Positions 1 to 11,515 of a stretch of DNA of 64,000 nt are shown here, in pieces. The position numbers and the translations under genes were made by a program. Below the pieces are notes generated by a model. It searched no databases. It was not told the origin of the DNA and saw only the letters and a list, made by a program, of their open reading frames with translations. Position 1 is the first letter of the stretch. Each line of letters opens with the position of its first letter. This DNA comes from Streptomyces flaveolus (GTDB lineage Bacteria > Actinomycetota > Actinomycetes > Streptomycetales > Streptomycetaceae): positions 62,001 to 126,000 of the forward strand of contig NZ_BMRV01000004.1 of NCBI RefSeq assembly GCF_014648815.1. The letters are read 5' to 3'.

Positions 1-18
1 CTGATCAGCGACCACCCG

Positions 19-1140
19 TCAGCGGCCGCTCAGCCGCCCGCTGAGCCACTGCAGCGTCGCCGGGATCTCGCGCCGCCAGGTATTGAAGTTGTGCCCGCCT
101 CTTTCGAGGATGATCGACGAGATCCGGGTCGGCTTCTTGTCCTTCACCAGCTCTATGAACTTCAGCGTGTCCTTGTAGTTCGTCTCGCCGGACTTGCTGC
201 TGGTGACGAGCAGCGAAGTGGCGGGCGCGGGCTTGTGCTTGACGTACCACCAGAGGTCGGCGCGATTGCGCAGTTCCTTGTCGCCCTGGAAGAGGTCGCC
301 CGTGGTCGGGTCGCTGGGGGCGTCGTAGTACGCGGACAGACCGGCGCCCGCGGCGTAGACGCCGGGGTGGTGCAGGGCGAGCTTCAGCGCGCAGTAACCC
401 CCGGTGGAATTGCCGACGATGCCCCAGCTGCCCGGTTTCCGGCCCACCCGGTAGTGGGCGAGAACGGCCTCGGGGAGGTCCTTGGCGAAGAACGACTCCG
501 TCTGCGGGCCGCCCGGGACGTCCACGCACTCCGTGTCGCGCGGCGGCGCCACCGTGGGCCGCAGCATCACCAGCACCATCGGCTGCATGCGGCCGTCCTT
601 GGCCAGCTCCAGCGCCGTGCGCGGATAGTGGAGCTTGCTCACCAGCGCCTCGGTCGTCCCCGGATAGCCGGTCAGGACGACGGCCGCGGGGAACGTGCGT
701 GTGCGGTACCGCGGCTGGAAGTACTCGGGAGGCAGGTACACCTCGGCGGGCGTCGCGATGTGCGTCGTACGGCCGACGATCCTGACGTGCTGGATCTGGC
801 CGCCGACCGCCGGCCGGGCCCCGCCGGCCTGCTTCACCCGCCCCGCGCCGACCACCTGGAGCGGACCGCCGCCGCCCGCCGAGTGGTCGACCACCACGCC
901 CTGGCCGGTCTCCCGCCCGAACAGGTCGGCCCAGCTCGCGTAGAACCCGAAGGACTGGTTGGCGGCGAGACCGACCGCGGCGAAGACCGCCAGCTGGGTG
1001 GCGAACAGCAGGCCCGTCCGTCCTATGACGGCACGCCAGTTCCGCCCGGCCAGGCGTGGCCACAGCCACACCGTGCCGACGAACAGCAGCACGCCGGACA
1101 CAACCGCCAGCGCCAGCACCTTGTTGCTTGTCAGACCCAT
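19..1140 (-). CDS. Membrane-anchored alpha/beta-hydrolase (putative esterase, PF00756-like)
   Basis: Predicted 373-residue protein with one or two N-terminal membrane segments (about residues 7-26 and 42-60) followed by an extracellular esterase-D/antigen-85-like hydrolase domain. The nucleophile elbow is GNSTGG with Ser245, and a GGHNF motif near the C-terminus supplies the likely catalytic His. The ATG at 1140 was chosen because the upstream in-frame extension is low-complexity and the next residues (MGLTSNKVLALAVV) begin the first membrane helix. It is divergent from the lysyltransferase-like gene, with a 146 bp shared promoter region. The substrate cannot be read from sequence; acyl transfer or ester hydrolysis at the cell surface is the family expectation. 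Confidence 0.8.
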   Translation of the reverse strand: MGLTSNKVLALAVVSGVLLFVGTVWLWPRLAGRNWRAVIGRTGLLFATQLAVFAAVGLAANQSFGFYASWADLFGRETGQGVVVDHSAGGGGPLQVVGAGRVKQAGGARPAVGGQIQHVRIVGRTTHIATPAEVYLPPEYFQPRYRTRTFPAAVVLTGYPGTTEALVSKLHYPRTALELAKDGRMQPMVLVMLRPTVAPPRDTECVDVPGGPQTESFFAKDLPEAVLAHYRVGRKPGSWGIVGNSTGGYCALKLALHHPGVYAAGAGLSAYYDAPSDPTTGDLFQGDKELRNRADLWWYVKHKPAPATSLLVTSSKSGETNYKDTLKFIELVKDKKPTRISSIILERGGHNFNTWRREIPATLQWLSGRLSGR

Positions 1141-1286
1141 GCCTTGCTTCCTGCCTACGCTTCCACGGGGTGTCCGGCCCCCCGTCGGGTTCGCGAGGGG
1201 TTGTCCCGTAACTTTCCTCGGCCTTTGTCGTGGCTTTGAGAAGGGGAGTGAACCTCTCTCCCCAAGACACCGTCCTAGAGGGCGCA

Positions 1287-3191
1287 ATGTCGCCGGATGC
1301 CCGAAACGGGTCCGGATCCACGGTCTCTCGCAGAACTACGGGTGCGATGTCTGTCAGGACAGATGAGGAAATGTCGGGTGCGGTTCCGGGGGTGGCCGCC
1401 CCCAAGGCCGTCGGCCCCACGCGCGCAGGCCGGGTGCTGCGCGGTCCGCGCCCGGAGTCCGTGCCCGTCCTCGTCGGCAGAGCCTGCACGCTGGTCGGCC
1501 TGCTGAACGTCGCCGCGGGCGTCTTCCCCCGCTTCCGGCACAGCCGTATGCACGCCCTCGCCGAGGTACTGCCCGGAGCGTTCGGTCCGTTCGCCGCGGC
1601 GCTCTCGCTCAGCGCGGGCGTCCTGCTCCTGCTCCTCGCGCACGGGCTCAAGCGCCGCAAGCGCCGGGCCTGGCGGGCCGCCGTCGCCCTGCTGCCGCTG
1701 GGCGCCGCCGCGCAGTTCACCTACCGTCATTCCCTCGCCGGGGTGCTCGTCTCCCTCGTGCTGCTCGCTCCGCTGTTGCGCCACCGCGACCAGTTCGCGG
1801 CGCTGCCCGACCCGCGCAGCCGCTGGAAGGCGCTCGCCAACTTCGTCCTGATGGGCGCCGGTTCACTCGCCCTGGGGCTGGTCATCGTCAGTGTCCACCC
1901 GGACCGCATGATCGGCGACCCGAGCCTGGCCGACCGCATCGCCCACGTGCTGTACGGGCTGTTCGGCTTCGAGGGACCGGTCGACTACCGGGGCAACACC
2001 TCCTGGACGGTCGCCTTCTCCCTCGGCGCCCTCGGCCTGCTCACCGCCGTCACCACGATCTACCTGGCCTTCCGCCCCGAACACCCGGCCGCGCGCCTGA
2101 CGGAGGACGACGAGACCCGCCTGCGCGCCCTGCTGGCCAAGCACGGCAGCCGCGACTCCCTCGGCCACTTCGCGCTGCGCCGCGACAAGGCCGTCGTCTT
2201 CTCCCCCAGCGGCAAGGCCGCCGTCACCTACCGCGTCGTCTCCGGCGTGATGCTCGCCAGCGGCGACCCGATCGGCGACGTCGAGGCCTGGCCGGGCGCC
2301 ATCGAACGGTTCATGGACGAGGCGCGCGCCCACTCCTGGACGCCCGCCGTGATGGGCTGCTCCGAGACCGGCGGCGAGGTGTGGACCCGCGAGACCGGGC
2401 TCGACGCCCTCGAACTGGGCGACGAGGCGGTGGTGGACGTAGCGGATTTCTCCCTCGCCGGCCGCGCGATGCGCAACGTGCGTCAGATGGTCAAGCGCAT
2501 CGAGCGCGCCGGTTACGAGACCCGGGTACGGCGCGTGGCTGACCTCGGCGACGCCGAGCTGGACCGCGTCCGCCGCGCCGCCGACGACTGGCGCGGCACC
2601 GACACCGAGCGCGGCTTCTCCATGGCCCTGGGCCGCATCGGCGACCCCGCCGACGGGGACTGCCTGATCGCGACGGCGCACAAGCAGGACGCGGAGCCCG
2701 GCGAGTACGGCGACCTCAAGGCGATCCTCCACTTCGTGCCGTGGGGCACCGACGGCGTCTCCCTCGACCTCATGCGCCGCGACCGCTCGGCCGACCCGGG
2801 CATGAACGAACTGCTGATCGTGGCCGCACTCCAGGCCGCCCCGAAGCTGGGCATCGCGCGGGTCTCCCTGAACTTCGCCATGTTCCGCGCGGCGCTCGCG
2901 CGCGGCGAGAAGATCGGCGCGGGGCCGGTGCTGCGGGCGTGGCGCGGTCTGCTGGTGTTCCTCTCGCGCTGGTTCCAGATCGAGTCCCTGTACAAGTTCA
3001 ACGCCAAGTTCCAGCCCCGCTGGGAGCCTCGCTTCGTCGTCTACCGCGCCTCCGCCGACCTGCCCCGCATCGGCTTCGCCGCGATGCAGGCGGAGGGCTT
3101 CGTGACGCTCACGCCGCCGCTCCCCCGCTTTCTGCGCCGCAGGGCGGCCGTACGACGCCCGTGCGCGCACGGGGAGGCGCGGGCGGCGTGA
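1287..3191 (+). CDS. Phosphatidylglycerol lysyltransferase-type membrane protein (DUF2156, MprF/LysX C-terminal type)
   Basis: Predicted 634 residues. The N-terminal half carries about six hydrophobic segments. The C-terminal half (about 280-600) is the DUF2156 GNAT-like aminoacyltransferase domain seen in MprF and actinobacterial LysX; FSLAGRAMRNVRQMVKR and SLDLMRRD are typical family stretches. Family members transfer lysine from Lys-tRNA to phosphatidylglycerol, which lowers membrane negative charge and raises resistance to cationic peptides. No lysyl-tRNA synthetase domain is fused. ATG 1287 has AGAGGG five bases upstream; ATGs at 1347 and 1371 are alternatives. The lipid product is inferred from family membership only. 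Confidence 0.78.
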   Translation: MSPDARNGSGSTVSRRTTGAMSVRTDEEMSGAVPGVAAPKAVGPTRAGRVLRGPRPESVPVLVGRACTLVGLLNVAAGVFPRFRHSRMHALAEVLPGAFGPFAAALSLSAGVLLLLLAHGLKRRKRRAWRAAVALLPLGAAAQFTYRHSLAGVLVSLVLLAPLLRHRDQFAALPDPRSRWKALANFVLMGAGSLALGLVIVSVHPDRMIGDPSLADRIAHVLYGLFGFEGPVDYRGNTSWTVAFSLGALGLLTAVTTIYLAFRPEHPAARLTEDDETRLRALLAKHGSRDSLGHFALRRDKAVVFSPSGKAAVTYRVVSGVMLASGDPIGDVEAWPGAIERFMDEARAHSWTPAVMGCSETGGEVWTRETGLDALELGDEAVVDVADFSLAGRAMRNVRQMVKRIERAGYETRVRRVADLGDAELDRVRRAADDWRGTDTERGFSMALGRIGDPADGDCLIATAHKQDAEPGEYGDLKAILHFVPWGTDGVSLDLMRRDRSADPGMNELLIVAALQAAPKLGIARVSLNFAMFRAALARGEKIGAGPVLRAWRGLLVFLSRWFQIESLYKFNAKFQPRWEPRFVVYRASADLPRIGFAAMQAEGFVTLTPPLPRFLRRRAAVRRPCAHGEARAA

Positions 3192-3200
3192 CGCAGGGGG

Positions 3201-3242
3201 CACCCGGCGCGGGTGCGGGGCGGGTGGCCCGGCGCTGCCGGG
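3201..3242 (+). terminator. Tandem GC-rich hairpins after the lysyltransferase gene
   Basis: Two perfect 6 bp stems follow the stop codon at 3191: CACCCG/CGGGTG (3201-3215) and CCCGGC/GCCGGG (3228-3242), each with a 3-base loop. There is no U-tract, which is common for Streptomyces terminators. Confidence 0.4.
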
Positions 3243-3479
3243 GTGCCTCCCAGGCCGTTCAGGCACGGGGAAGGCACGACTTGCCCGCAGCTGAGCGGGA
3301 CGGCGGTCCGCAGCGCGGCAGGATGGGGCGACGGCGGTCAGCCGCGTACGGCGCGAAGGGGACGTGTCGGGGGGTGTCCGCCCGCAGCGGTTGGCGCGTC
3401 CGCGCCGAGTACTTCTGTGGCCGACCGATTCCGCGCCGTTCCGAGGACGGACACCCCCCGGCGCGGCCCCGACCCACAA

Positions 3480-3600
3480 GACCACGCACCGCGCTACCCG
3501 CACCCCCACCGAACCCGCACAGGCCGCCGCAGGCACCCGACACCACCACCGCAGGCACCCGCAGGCACCCCGCACCACCACCGAAGCCACTCACCCACTG
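3480..3600. repeat. Low-complexity CACC/GCAGGCACC-rich stretch in a 425 bp gene-free gap
   Basis: The gap 3192-3616 between the lysyltransferase gene and folP holds no convincing gene. Its distal part is built from irregular repeats of CACC and GCAGGCACCC. The folP promoter must lie here or just downstream, but I see no clear -35/-10 pair. Confidence 0.45.
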
Positions 3601-3616
3601 GGCCTACGCTGAACAC

Positions 3617-4567
3617 ATGAGCAAGCAGACCGGCCGCCGCCACCTGGCGGGACTGACCGCATGGGACCGCTGTGCGGTCATGGGGGTCGTCAACGTGACC
3701 CCCGACTCCTTCTCCGACGGCGGTCGCTTCTTCGACACCACGGCCGCCATCAAGCACGGCCTCGACCTCGTCGCCGAGGGCGCCGACCTGGTGGACGTCG
3801 GCGGTGAGTCCACCCGCCCCGGCGCCACCCGCGTCGACGAGGACGAGGAACTCCGCCGCGTCGTCCCGGTCGTCCGCGGCCTGGCCTCCGAGGGCGTCAC
3901 GATCTCCGTCGACACGATGCGCGCCTCGGTCGCCGAGCAGGCCCTCGCCGCCGGCGCCGCCCTCGTCAACGACGTCAGCGGCGGCCTCGCCGACCCCCGG
4001 ATGATCCCGGTCGTGGCCGACGCGGACGCCCCCTTCGTCGTCATGCACTGGCGCGGCTTCCTGGAGGGCGGCAACGTCCGCGGTACCTACGCCGACGTCG
4101 TCACCGAGGTCGTCGACGAGCTGCGGGCCCGCGTGGAGGCCGTCCTGGAGGGCGGCATCGCCGCGGACCGCATCGTCGTCGACCCCGGCCTCGGCTTCTC
4201 CAAGGACGCCGAGCACGACCTCGTCCTCCTCGCCCACCTCGACCGCCTGCTCGCCCTCGGCCACCCGCTGCTCGTCGCCGCCTCCCGCAAGCGCTTCCTC
4301 GGCCGCGTCCTCGCCGGCCCGCAGGCCTCCCCGCCGCCCGCGCGCGAACGCGACGCCGCCACCGCCGCCGTCTCCGCGCTCGCGGCGCACGCCGGCGCGT
4401 GGGCGGTGCGCGTGCACGAGGTGCGCGCGACGGCGGACGCGGTACGGGTCGCTCGCGCGGTGGAAGGAGCACGGACGCCCGAGCCCCAGCCCCGCCCCCA
4501 GCCCCAGCCCCAGCCCCAGCCGGAGGCAACGGCGTCGGACAGAGGCGGCCGGGAAGGAGCCCGGTGA
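3617..4567 (+). CDS. folP: Dihydropteroate synthase
   Basis: 316 residues. It condenses 6-hydroxymethyl-dihydropterin diphosphate with p-aminobenzoate in folate synthesis (sulfonamide target). Diagnostic motifs in order: VNVTPDSFSDGG near residue 17, VDVGGESTRPGA near 60, SVDT near 97, NDVSGG near 118, DPGLGFSKD near 190 and the substrate-binding ASRKRFLGR near 219. The C-terminus has a roughly 30-residue tail rich in Pro-Gln, encoded by a run of CCCAG units at about 4480-4520, which is not part of the TIM barrel. Its stop overlaps the next start (GTGA), so the genes are translationally coupled. The start is the ATG at 3617. Confidence 0.96.
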   Translation: MSKQTGRRHLAGLTAWDRCAVMGVVNVTPDSFSDGGRFFDTTAAIKHGLDLVAEGADLVDVGGESTRPGATRVDEDEELRRVVPVVRGLASEGVTISVDTMRASVAEQALAAGAALVNDVSGGLADPRMIPVVADADAPFVVMHWRGFLEGGNVRGTYADVVTEVVDELRARVEAVLEGGIAADRIVVDPGLGFSKDAEHDLVLLAHLDRLLALGHPLLVAASRKRFLGRVLAGPQASPPPARERDAATAAVSALAAHAGAWAVRVHEVRATADAVRVARAVEGARTPEPQPRPQPQPQPQPEATASDRGGREGAR

Positions 4568-5076
4568 ACGCCCCTCACGTCGACGTCGAAGAGGTCGAGG
4601 CCACCAACACCGCCTTCTACGAGGCCCTCGAACAGGGCGACTTCGAGAAGGTGTCCGAGCTCTGGCTCACCCCGTCCGACCTGGGCATCGACGAGACCTA
4701 CCACGACCCGGCGGACGCCGGCGTGGTCTCCTGCGTGCACCCCGGCTGGCCGGTCCTCACCGGCCGCGGCGAGGTCCTGCGGTCGTACGCGCTGATCATG
4801 GCGAACACCGACTACATCCAGTTCTTCCTCACCGACGTGCACGTCTCCGTCACCGGCGACACCGCCCTGGTGACCTGCACGGAGAACATCCTCAGCGGCG
4901 GCCCCGCCCCCGAGGGCGACGACGAGCTCGGACCGCTCGTCGGCCAGCTCGTGGTCGCCACCAACGCCTACCGCCGCACCTCCTCAGGCTGGAAACTCTG
5001 GTCGCACCACGCGTCGCCCGTCCTGGCGGAGAGCGACGACGAGGGCGGCGCGGACGCCGGGGACACACCCCCCTGA
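4564..5076 (+). CDS. NTF2/SnoaL-like protein
   Basis: 170 residues, starting at a GTG that overlaps the folP stop by 4 nt and has a strong GGAAGGAG site upstream. The sequence (EATNTAFYEALEQGDFEKVSELW ... YALIMANTDYIQFFLTDVHV ... NAYRRTSSGWKLWSHHASPV, quoted in pieces) is a typical cone-shaped NTF2-like fold. These small domains act as ligand pockets or as enzymes, and no catalytic residue set can be assigned. Its fixed place between folP and folB suggests a folate-related or housekeeping role, but this is inference from context only. Confidence 0.8.
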   Translation: MNAPHVDVEEVEATNTAFYEALEQGDFEKVSELWLTPSDLGIDETYHDPADAGVVSCVHPGWPVLTGRGEVLRSYALIMANTDYIQFFLTDVHVSVTGDTALVTCTENILSGGPAPEGDDELGPLVGQLVVATNAYRRTSSGWKLWSHHASPVLAESDDEGGADAGDTPP

Positions 5077-5102
5077 GCCGCCCGGAGCAAGAAGTGGTTG
5101 GA

Positions 5103-5142
5103 ATCACGGACCGCCGGGTATGGGCGGCTACCAACCCGTGAT
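5103..5142. promoter_or_regulatory. Nested inverted repeats upstream of folB
   Basis: ATCACGG (5103-5109) is the inverse of CCGTGAT (5136-5142). Inside it, CCGCC and GGCGG form a second stem. The structure lies in the 236 bp between the NTF2-like gene and folB and may be an attenuating or promoter-proximal element. There is no functional evidence. Confidence 0.3.
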
Positions 5143-5312
5143 CCACCGGGTCCGCCAGGGCAAACGCACGGTGAAACCTCCGGACGTCCGCCCGGACCCG
5201 CACCACCCGTGGCCCGGCCCTGTCAGTGCCCGCGGGTAGATTCGACTGAGGCCGGGGCGCCACCCGCACGTGGTGCGCCCGGCCGTGACCGACGACTGCA
5301 GGAGTGATTCGT

Positions 5313-5672
5313 GTGGATCGTGTCGCGCTGCGCGGCCTGAAGGCCCGCGGGCACCACGGTGTGTTCCCCAAGGAGCGCGAGGAGGGCCAGACCTTCCTCG
5401 TGGACATCGTCCTGGGCCTGGACACCCGACCGGCCGCGGCCGACGACGACCTGGCGAAGACCGTGCACTACGGCATCGTGGCCGAGGAGGTCGTGGCCGT
5501 CGTCGAGGGCGAGCCCGTCAACCTGGTCGAGACGCTCGCCGAGCGCATCGCCCAGGTCTGCCTGAAGCACGAAGGGGTCGAGGAGGTCGAGGTCTGCGTC
5601 CACAAGCCGGACGCGCCGATCACGGTGCCCTTCGACGACGTGACCGTCACCATCATCCGGAGCCGTGTATGA
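5313..5672 (+). CDS. folB: Dihydroneopterin aldolase
   Basis: 119 residues, matching the usual 115-125. It converts 7,8-dihydroneopterin to 6-hydroxymethyl-dihydropterin and glycolaldehyde. The N-terminus MDRVALRGLKARGHHGVFP is the family signature, and the conserved Glu/Lys pocket residues appear in KEREEGQ and in CVHKPDAPI near the C-terminus. A GTG at 5304 is also in frame, but AGGAG at 5300-5304 is correctly spaced for GTG 5313. The stop overlaps the folK start (ATGA). Confidence 0.95.
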   Translation: MDRVALRGLKARGHHGVFPKEREEGQTFLVDIVLGLDTRPAAADDDLAKTVHYGIVAEEVVAVVEGEPVNLVETLAERIAQVCLKHEGVEEVEVCVHKPDAPITVPFDDVTVTIIRSRV

Positions 5673-6280
5673 CTGTCCCGTTCACCAACGGTCCCAGCGA
5701 CCCGACCGTCCAGCCGGTGCCCGCGTCCGTCGTCGAGAGGGTGGACGCGGCCGACAGCACGCTGTCCAACCCCAAGCGCGCCGTGATCGCCCTCGGCGCC
5801 AACCTCGGAAACCGCCTGGAGACCCTCCAGGGCGCCATCGACGCCCTGGAGGAGACCCCGGGGGTGCGGATCAAAGGCGTCTCGCCGGTCTACGAGACGG
5901 AGCCCTGGGGCGTCGAGCCCGGCACCCAGCCGTCGTACTTCAACGCGGTCGTGGTCCTGAAGACCACGCTGCCGCCGTCCTCGCTCCTGGAGCGGGCGCA
6001 CGCCGTCGAGGAGGCCTTCCACCGCGTCCGGGACGAGCGCTGGGGCCCGCGCACCCTCGACGTCGACATCGTCGCCTACGCCGACGTGGTCTCCGACGAC
6101 CCGCACCTCACTCTGCCCCACCCGCGCGCCCACCAGCGCGCCTTCGTCCTCGCCCCGTGGCACGACGTGGACCCCGAGGCCGAGCTGCCCGGCCACGGCC
6201 CGGTCGCCGGCCTGCTGGACGCGGTGACGCGCGAGGGTGTCGCGCCCCGGGCCGACCTGGAACTTCACCTGCCCGAGTAG
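5669..6280 (+). CDS. folK: 2-amino-4-hydroxy-6-hydroxymethyldihydropteridine pyrophosphokinase
   Basis: 203 residues. It transfers pyrophosphate from ATP to the pterin alcohol, producing the FolP substrate. Motifs: ALGANLGNR (ATP/pterin entry), SPVYETEPWG, FNAVV, and the signature RWGPRTLDVDI with the two metal-binding Asp residues, then LPHPRAHQRAFVLAP. About 45 N-terminal residues precede the catalytic fold and are not conserved in short homologues. The 4 nt overlap with folB supports coupled translation. Confidence 0.95.
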   Translation: MTVPFTNGPSDPTVQPVPASVVERVDAADSTLSNPKRAVIALGANLGNRLETLQGAIDALEETPGVRIKGVSPVYETEPWGVEPGTQPSYFNAVVVLKTTLPPSSLLERAHAVEEAFHRVRDERWGPRTLDVDIVAYADVVSDDPHLTLPHPRAHQRAFVLAPWHDVDPEAELPGHGPVAGLLDAVTREGVAPRADLELHLPE

Positions 6281-6382
6281 TCGTTAAGGTCGAGTCGACC
6301 GAAGTCCGTCGCCGGACGCCCACCGTCCGGGCGTGCGGCAGCCGGCGCCTGAGCCGGACGTCCGGGGGAGCGAAGGGGCACC

Positions 6383-6868
6383 GTGAAAGAGCTGCGCATC
6401 AGGATGCTGGCCGGCGTGTTCGTCGTCGCCGGAGTCCTGTCCTGGGCGGGCGCCCGCCTGTGGAACTCGATCGGGACCCTCCCGGGCGTCCCCCTCGCGG
6501 CCCCCATCGTGCTCGCGCTGATCGCCGTGGTCCTGCTGGCCACGGCGCTCTCGATCCGCGCCCGCCTGAAGGCCCAGCGCGACCGTGTCCCCGGCGCCAA
6601 GGGCGTCGACCCGCTGATGGCGGCCCGCGCGGTCGTCTTCGGCCAGGCCAGTGCCCTGGTGGCCGCCCTGGTCGCCGGGATGTACGGCGGCACGGGCGTC
6701 TTCCTCCTGGAGTACCTCGACATTCCCGCCCGCCGCGACCAGGCCATCTACGCCGGCTTCTCGGTCCTCGGCGGCATCGGCGTCATAGCGGCCGCCGTGT
6801 TCCTCGAGCGGGTCTGCAAGCTCCCGGAGGACGACGACGACCACTCGGGCGCGGCCCCCACCACCTGA
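6383..6868 (+). CDS. DUF3180 four-helix membrane protein
   Basis: 161 residues with four hydrophobic segments (about 8-27, 38-58, 80-103, 118-140) and a short acidic/His tail. GTG 6383 follows GCGAAGGGGCACC. This family is found beside folK across Actinobacteria; its function is unknown. It closes the plus-strand folate gene group and runs convergently into folE, with only 24 bp between the two stop codons. Confidence 0.8.
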   Translation: MKELRIRMLAGVFVVAGVLSWAGARLWNSIGTLPGVPLAAPIVLALIAVVLLATALSIRARLKAQRDRVPGAKGVDPLMAARAVVFGQASALVAALVAGMYGGTGVFLLEYLDIPARRDQAIYAGFSVLGGIGVIAAAVFLERVCKLPEDDDDHSGAAPTT

Positions 6869-6892
6869 GACCCGGCACGGCCCCGGGCGGAC

Positions 6893-7498
6893 TCAGCGCG
6901 CCATGATCAGGCTCATCGCCTCGTTGCGGGTGGCGGAGTCGCGCAGCTGGCCGCGCACGGCCGAGGTGATGGTCTTCGCGCCGGGCTTGCGGATGCCGCG
7001 CATCGACATGCACATGTGCTCGCACTCGATGACGACGATCACGCCGCGCGGTTCCAGCATCTCCATCAGGGAGTCCGCGATCTGCGTGGTGAGACGTTCC
7101 TGCACCTGCGGTCGGCGGGCGTAGACGTCCACCAGGCGGGCGAGCTTGGACAGGCCGGTGATCTTCCCGCTGGTGGACGGGATGTACCCGACGTGAGCGA
7201 CACCCCGGAACGGGACCAGGTGGTGCTCGCAGGTCGAGTACACCTCGATGTCCTTCACCAGGACCATCTCGTCGTGGCCGAGGTCGAACGTCGTGGTCAG
7301 CACGTCCTCCGGCCGCTGCCACAGCCCCGCGAATATCTCCTTGTACGCCCGCGCCACGCGCCCCGGCGTCTCCCGCAGACCCTCGCGGTCCGGGTCCTCG
7401 CCGACCGCGATCAGCAGTTCGCGTACGGCGTTCTCGGCCCGCTTCTCGTCGAACTCGCCGATCGGGCCCTGGCCGTCCAGCGTCACGGGGTCGGTCAT
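6893..7498 (-). CDS. folE: GTP cyclohydrolase I
   Basis: 201 residues, starting at ATG 7498 (MTDPVTLDG) with GAGG upstream. It catalyses the first step of folate synthesis, GTP to dihydroneopterin triphosphate. The zinc and catalytic motifs [11 protein letters not shown] and [12 protein letters not shown] are intact, so this is the zinc-dependent type IA enzyme. A strong hairpin between folE and ftsH means folE probably has its own promoter. It faces the rest of the folate genes head-on, unlike the colinear mycobacterial order I recall. Confidence 0.96.
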   Translation of the reverse strand: MTDPVTLDGQGPIGEFDEKRAENAVRELLIAVGEDPDREGLRETPGRVARAYKEIFAGLWQRPEDVLTTTFDLGHDEMVLVKDIEVYSTCEHHLVPFRGVAHVGYIPSTSGKITGLSKLARLVDVYARRPQVQERLTTQIADSLMEMLEPRGVIVVIECEHMCMSMRGIRKPGAKTITSAVRGQLRDSATRNEAMSLIMAR

Positions 7499-7537
7499 CT
7501 GGTGCCTCGTTCCTGTCTTCTCACGTGCCAGCACACG

Positions 7538-7581
7538 AAAATGCCGCGCCCCCCAAGGCTAGAACCTGGGGGGCGCGGCAT
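7538..7581 (-). terminator. Rho-independent terminator of ftsH
   Basis: A 17 bp near-perfect stem (one bulged base) runs between 7541-7558 and 7565-7581, with loop CTAGAA. On the minus strand it is followed directly by TTTT (7541-7538). It lies in the 121 bp between ftsH and folE and so uncouples the two genes. Confidence 0.85.
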
Positions 7582-7619
7582 GCATTCCGGGCCTGGTGGG
7601 CCCGCGGGGAGGGCCAGGA

Positions 7620-9659
<2,040 letters not shown>

Positions 9660-9834
9660 CCACACGGAGCGGTGCCGCCCCGTCCCTCCTGCCATAGTGA
9701 GTTTGATAAGACAGTTCTTCTGACGGTACCCCAGCCTGGTGGCCCGAAGCCGCACAGGACGGTCGACGTTCCCGTCTGCATGCTCCAACGGCGCGGGGGC
9801 CGCCGGGGTTCCCGGTCCGCGCTACGGGGCTGTG

Positions 9835-10395
9835 CTAGCCACCGTAGACGTGGGGCGCGAGCGTACCGACGAACGGCAGGTTCCGGTACTTCTCGGCGTA
9901 ATCGAGCCCGTAGCCGACGACGAACTCGTTGGGGATGTCGAAACCGACCCACTCCACGTCGATGGCCACCTTGGCGGCGTCGGGCTTGCGCAGCAGCGTG
10001 CACACCTTGAGGGAGGCGGGCTCGCGCGAGCCGAGGTTGGAGATCAGCCAGGACAGGGTCAGGCCGGAGTCGATGATGTCCTCGACGATCAGGACGTGCT
10101 TGCCCTTGATGTCGGTGTCGAGGTCCTTGAGGATCCGCACCACCCCGGAGGACTGGGTGCCCGCGCCGTACGAGGACACCGCCATCCAGTCCATGGTGAC
10201 GGGGGTGGACAGCGACCGGGCGAGGTCGGCCATGACCATCACGGCGCCCTTGAGCACCCCGACGATGAGCAGGTCCTCGCCCTCGTACTCCGCGTCGATC
10301 TTCGCGGCCAGCTCGGCCAGCTTCGCGTCGATCTCTTCCTTGGTGATGAGTACCTTCTCGAGGTCGGCACCCATGTCGTTCGCGTCCACCCGCAT
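9835..10395 (-). CDS. hpt: Hypoxanthine phosphoribosyltransferase
   Basis: 186 residues from ATG 10395 ([12 protein letters not shown]); a GTG at 10413 is also possible. It salvages hypoxanthine/guanine with PRPP. The PRPP loop [14 protein letters not shown], the DWMAVSSYG loop and the purine-contacting [14 protein letters not shown] are all present. It lies between tilS and ftsH on the same strand with a 73 bp gap to tilS, so co-transcription is likely. Confidence 0.93.
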   Translation of the reverse strand: MRVDANDMGADLEKVLITKEEIDAKLAELAAKIDAEYEGEDLLIVGVLKGAVMVMADLARSLSTPVTMDWMAVSSYGAGTQSSGVVRILKDLDTDIKGKHVLIVEDIIDSGLTLSWLISNLGSREPASLKVCTLLRKPDAAKVAIDVEWVGFDIPNEFVVGYGLDYAEKYRNLPFVGTLAPHVYGG

Positions 10396-10468
10396 CACTT
10401 TCGGTCGTCCCACCGGCCATTCCGGATCACCCTGGTGACCGCGGTCGGGTCGGTGGGAGGGTCCGGAT

Positions 10469-11515
10469 TCAGCCTTGCCGAATCACCAGTCTGCCACCCT
10501 GCCGCTGGGCGACGACTTTGCCGGGGAGGTTGATGGCTCCCTGACCGCGCCAGCCGGTGATCAGCCGGTCGACTTCCTCGATGTGGCGGGCGAACAGCGC
10601 ACCAGCCGGGGCGCCCGCGTCGATGGCGGCGCGACGCAGGATCCTGCGGCGTACGGCGGGCGGCAGGGCGTAGAGCTTGGCGCACTCCAATACGCCGGTG
10701 GCGTCGCGGACACCGGCCTCGGCCTGGCGGGCCCAGGTGTCGAGGGCGTCGGCGTCGTCCCGGGAGAGCTGGGCCGTACGGGCGAGGGCCTCGACGACAC
10801 CCTTGCCGAGGGCCTTCTCGAGGGCGGGCAGACCTTCGTGGCGCAGCCGGGAACGGGTGTACGCCGGGTCGGCGTTGTGCGGGTCGTCCCAGACGGGCAG
10901 GGACTGGACCATGCAGGCCTTGCGGGCGGTCTGCCGGTCGACCTGGAGGAAGGGGCGCCGGTAACGGCCGCCGGCCCCCGAGACCGCGGCCATGCCCGAC
11001 AGGGAGCGGATGCCGGAGCCGCGGGCGAGGCCCAGCAGGACGGTCTCGGCCTGGTCGTCGCGGGTGTGGCCGAGCAAGACGGCGGCGGCCCCGTGCCGGG
11101 CGGCGGCGGCGTCCAGGGCGGCGTAGCGTGCGTCGCGGGCGGCCGCCTCGGGGCCGCCGGCGCGGCCGACGGTCACGGCGGTCGCCTCGACGGGGTCGAG
11201 GCCGAGTTCGCGCAGGCGCAGGACGACTTCTTCGGCGCGCAGGTCGGAGCCGTTCTGCAGACCGTGGTCGACGGTGACGCCGCCGGCGCGGATGCCGAGC
11301 CGGGGGGCCTCGAAGGCGAGGGCGGAGGCGAGCGCCATCGAGTCGGCGCCGCCGGAGCACGCCACGAGCACGAGCGGCGACGGCGGACGCTCGGGCGCGC
11401 GCTCGGCGGCCGTCCCGGCGGGGACGGCGGCGGTGGTGTTCAGTTCGGTGAGGATGTCGTGGAGGACGCGGCGGACCGCCAGGCGTATCGCCGCGACCGC
11501 AGGATGGGGACCCAT
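10469..11515 (-). CDS. tilS: tRNA(Ile)-lysidine synthetase
   Basis: 348 residues. It modifies C34 of tRNA-Ile(CAU) to lysidine, changing AUG reading to AUA. The N-type ATP-pyrophosphatase loop is SGGADS (about residues 54-59), followed by [10 protein letters not shown] and the family motif [21 protein letters not shown] (quoted across its conserved blocks). AAGGG precedes ATG 11515. The gene is essential in most bacteria. Confidence 0.93.
   Translation of the reverse strand: MGPHPAVAAIRLAVRRVLHDILTELNTTAAVPAGTAAERAPERPPSPLVLVACSGGADSMALASALAFEAPRLGIRAGGVTVDHGLQNGSDLRAEEVVLRLRELGLDPVEATAVTVGRAGGPEAAARDARYAALDAAAARHGAAAVLLGHTRDDQAETVLLGLARGSGIRSLSGMAAVSGAGGRYRRPFLQVDRQTARKACMVQSLPVWDDPHNADPAYTRSRLRHEGLPALEKALGKGVVEALARTAQLSRDDADALDTWARQAEAGVRDATGVLECAKLYALPPAVRRRILRRAAIDAGAPAGALFARHIEEVDRLITGWRGQGAINLPGKVVAQRQGGRLVIRQG

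Noticed and set aside
1350..1363. Inverted repeat TCTGTC-AG-GACAGA near the lysyltransferase start
   Set aside because: It falls inside or at the edge of the coding region, depending on the start, and has no second copy; probably chance.
3213..3620. Open frame in the gap before folP
   Set aside because: Repeat-rich, Pro/Arg-biased composition and no ribosome site; not a plausible protein.
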